This document shows positions 62,056 through 64,000 of a DNA stretch of 64,000 nucleotides, piece after piece. The notes under the pieces are model-generated. The model was not told the DNA's origin, searched no databases, and saw only the letters and a program-made list of their open reading frames with translations. The translations under genes and the position numbers were made by a program. Each line of letters starts with the position of its first letter. The stretch's first letter is position 1. Source of the stretch: Bacteroidota bacterium (GTDB taxonomy: Bacteria; Bacteroidota; Bacteroidia; Sphingobacteriales; Sphingobacteriaceae); the NCBI GenBank assembly GCA_018266915.1, contig JAFDZM010000045.1:186001-250000 (forward strand), read 5' to 3'.

Positions 62056-64000
62056 CAATCACACTCTCCTCAAACTCATAATCTTCCAGCGGAGGGCATG
62101 AGCAGATCAGCGTTCTGTCGCCATAAGTATCATTAACCCGGCCAACTGATGGCCAGAATTTGTAAGCGGCTACATAAGGCAGCGGGAATGCAGCTTTCTG
62201 ACGTGTATATGGATGTTCCCAATCATTGCCTGTAACTACCGCAGCAGTGTGAGGTGCATTCTTTAATGGGTTGTTCACCTTGTCAGATAAGCCTTTTTCG
62301 ATATCATCAATTTCATGACGGATAGCAATCATCGCATCGCAGAAACGATCCAGTTCATGTTTTGGTTCAGATTCTGTTGGCTCAACCATTACTGTACCTG
62401 CGACAGGGAATGAAACAGTTGGCGCGTGGAAACCATAGTCCATCAAACGTTTTGCAATGTCGATCACTTCGATGCCAGCACCTTTAAATGAACGGCAATC
62501 CAGGATCATTTCGTGAGCGCAACGGCCATTAGCACCTGTATATAATACAGGATAATGATGTTTTAAGCGGCTCTTGATATAGTTTGCATTTAAGATAGCA
62601 TAACGGGTAGCATTGGTCAATCCGTCAGCGCCCATCATTGCGATATAAGCGTGAGAGATGATCAGGATTGAAGCCGATCCCCACGGAGCAGCTGAAACCG
62701 CATGAATAGATTTTCCACGATCAATATCAACCACAGCGTGACCAGGCAGATAAGGCACCAGGTGCTTAGCGACACCAATTGGGCCCATACCCGGACCACC
62801 GCCACCATGCGGAATACAGAAGGTTTTGTGCAGGTTCAAGTGACAAACGTCAGCGCCGATGTTAGCAGGACTAGTTAAACCCACCTGTGCATTCATGTTG
62901 GCGCCGTCCATATAAACCTGGCCTCCATTTTGGTGAATGATCTCGCAAACTTCGATAATAGCTTCTTCAAACACACCGTGTGTTGACGGATAAGTTACCA
63001 TCAGGCAGGAAAGATCATCTTTATGTTCTTCAGCTTTTTGCCTCAAATCAGCAACATCAATGTTACCGTTCTCGTCACATTTCACCACTACAATCTTCAT
63101 TCCGGCCATAGCCGCCGAGGCAGGGTTGGTACCGTGAGCAGAAGACGGGATCAAAGCGATGTTACGGTGGCCTTCACCCCTGTCGTGATGATAAGCACGA
63201 ATCACCATCAAACCAGCATATTCACCTTGCGCGCCGGCATTCGGCTGCAAGCTCATAGCTGCAAATCCGGTTATTTCAGATAACCAATTATTCAGTTCAT
63301 CAAACAGCTGCATATAACCACCAACCTGGTCGGCAGGTGCAAACGGGTGCATCTTGCTGAATTCAGGCCAGGTAACCGGAACCATCTCTGTAGTCGCATT
63401 TAGTTTCATGGTACAAGAGCCCAGCGCGATCATCGAGTGACACAAAGAAAGATCTTTGGTTTCCAATGATTTGATATAGCGCAGCATCTCATGTTCCGAA
63501 TGATGCGAATTAAAAATGGAGTGGGTCAGGAAATCCGATTTACGCTGTAAAGCAGCAGGGATAACCGTTTCTATATTAGATTTCAGATCATCAAAACTCA
63601 CATCACTCAATGTTTTTCCTTTTACTTTGGCAAAAAAGCGAACCATGGTTTTGATATCTTCCGGCGATGTAGTTTCGTCGATAGAAATAGTTACTACTGA
63701 ACCTTCATAGTTAAAGTTCATCTCGTTGTTCAGCGCCTCAGCATGAAGTGGGCCAACTAATTCGCCCAGATCAAATTTCAGTGTATCGAAATAGGATTCG
63801 TTGAGTTGTTTGTAACCTAACTGCTCTAATGACTGGGCTAATAATATTGATAAGCCATGGATACGCTCAGCGATCAGTTTAATACCTTGGGGACCATGAT
63901 ATACCGCATAGCATCCAGCCATAATAGCCAATAAGGCTTGTGCGGTACAGATATTAGAAGTTGCTTTATCGCGACGGATATGTTGCTCGCGGGTTTGCAA
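62051..64000 (-). CDS. gcvP: Glycine dehydrogenase (decarboxylating), C-terminal part
   Basis: The 649 codons seen are the C-terminal two thirds of a single-chain GcvP (P-protein), which runs off the right edge; the full family length is about 960 residues. It has the C-terminal domain with the PLP lysine in [23 protein letters not shown] and [19 protein letters not shown]. The P-protein decarboxylates glycine in the glycine cleavage system, feeding one-carbon units to folate. It follows from threonine degradation by the dehydrogenase and Kbl in the same window. No other gcv gene is seen. Confidence 0.96.
   Translation of the reverse strand: MQTREQHIRRDKATSNICTAQALLAIMAGCYAVYHGPQGIKLIAERIHGLSILLAQSLEQLGYKQLNESYFDTLKFDLGELVGPLHAEALNNEMNFNYEGSVVTISIDETTSPEDIKTMVRFFAKVKGKTLSDVSFDDLKSNIETVIPAALQRKSDFLTHSIFNSHHSEHEMLRYIKSLETKDLSLCHSMIALGSCTMKLNATTEMVPVTWPEFSKMHPFAPADQVGGYMQLFDELNNWLSEITGFAAMSLQPNAGAQGEYAGLMVIRAYHHDRGEGHRNIALIPSSAHGTNPASAAMAGMKIVVVKCDENGNIDVADLRQKAEEHKDDLSCLMVTYPSTHGVFEEAIIEVCEIIHQNGGQVYMDGANMNAQVGLTSPANIGADVCHLNLHKTFCIPHGGGGPGMGPIGVAKHLVPYLPGHAVVDIDRGKSIHAVSAAPWGSASILIISHAYIAMMGADGLTNATRYAILNANYIKSRLKHHYPVLYTGANGRCAHEMILDCRSFKGAGIEVIDIAKRLMDYGFHAPTVSFPVAGTVMVEPTESEPKHELDRFCDAMIAIRHEIDDIEKGLSDKVNNPLKNAPHTAAVVTGNDWEHPYTRQKAAFPLPYVAAYKFWPSVGRVNDTYGDRTLICSCPPLEDYEFEESVIE

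Overview
The window is a chromosomal segment of a Bacteroidota bacterium, most likely of the family Sphingobacteriaceae (Mucilaginibacter/Pedobacter-like). This is inferred from two SusC/SusD pairs, a surface-glycan locus with a propeller-type regulator, lineage-typical families (DUF5686, DUF6515, DUF1599, BT_3928-like), and TAnnTTTG-type -7 promoter boxes where promoters can be recognised. No database search was possible. Nothing looks like a prophage, a conjugative element, an intact insertion sequence, a CRISPR array, an rRNA or a tRNA.

Layout. 1-15 kb is mostly housekeeping: a partial deoxyhypusine-synthase-like gene, an Omp85-like barrel, methyltransferase, SirB1-like protein, esterase, prfB with its programmed frameshift, pgi, a HicAB toxin-antitoxin pair, asd, an SDR-type threonine dehydrogenase, a YebC-family gene and a repeat-motif protein. 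15-28 kb is a polysaccharide utilisation locus on the minus strand: regulator, SusC, SusD, LamG-like lipoprotein, two GH144-type glucanases and an esterase; beta-1,2-glucan is the best guess for its substrate. 28-40 kb holds trhO, a DUF5686 outer-membrane protein, a glycine-rich secreted protein, and a second SusC/SusD pair with no enzymes beside it. 40-49 kb holds kbl, a PIN toxin module joined to pheS, a Rieske-like lipoprotein, a TetR regulator, a small regulon with shared palindromes, a diiron protein, a 38-residue acidic ORF behind a 36-bp perfect palindrome, and rlmD. 49-64 kb holds a phosphoribosyltransferase, aroK, a DUF1599/BT_3928/permease operon, folP, a GH3 (auxin-type) enzyme, lptB, recJ, DinB, a metallo-hydrolase, a response regulator and the C-terminal two thirds of gcvP.

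How genes work together. The glycan locus forms one import and degradation unit. The threonine dehydrogenase, kbl and gcvP supply successive steps of threonine-to-glycine catabolism but lie in separate places. prfB carries the classical autoregulatory frameshift.

The most unusual signal is in the DNA rather than the proteins. At least twelve places, nearly all touching a stop codon, carry degenerate tandem words with a period of exactly 7 or 8 bp. Each place has its own word, several words face each other as inverted arms, and one 4 x 7 bp run lies inside pheS. A separate family of roughly 120-140 bp elements with inverted ends occurs three times. Four evenly spaced GTGT-N7-ACAC dyads precede pgi.
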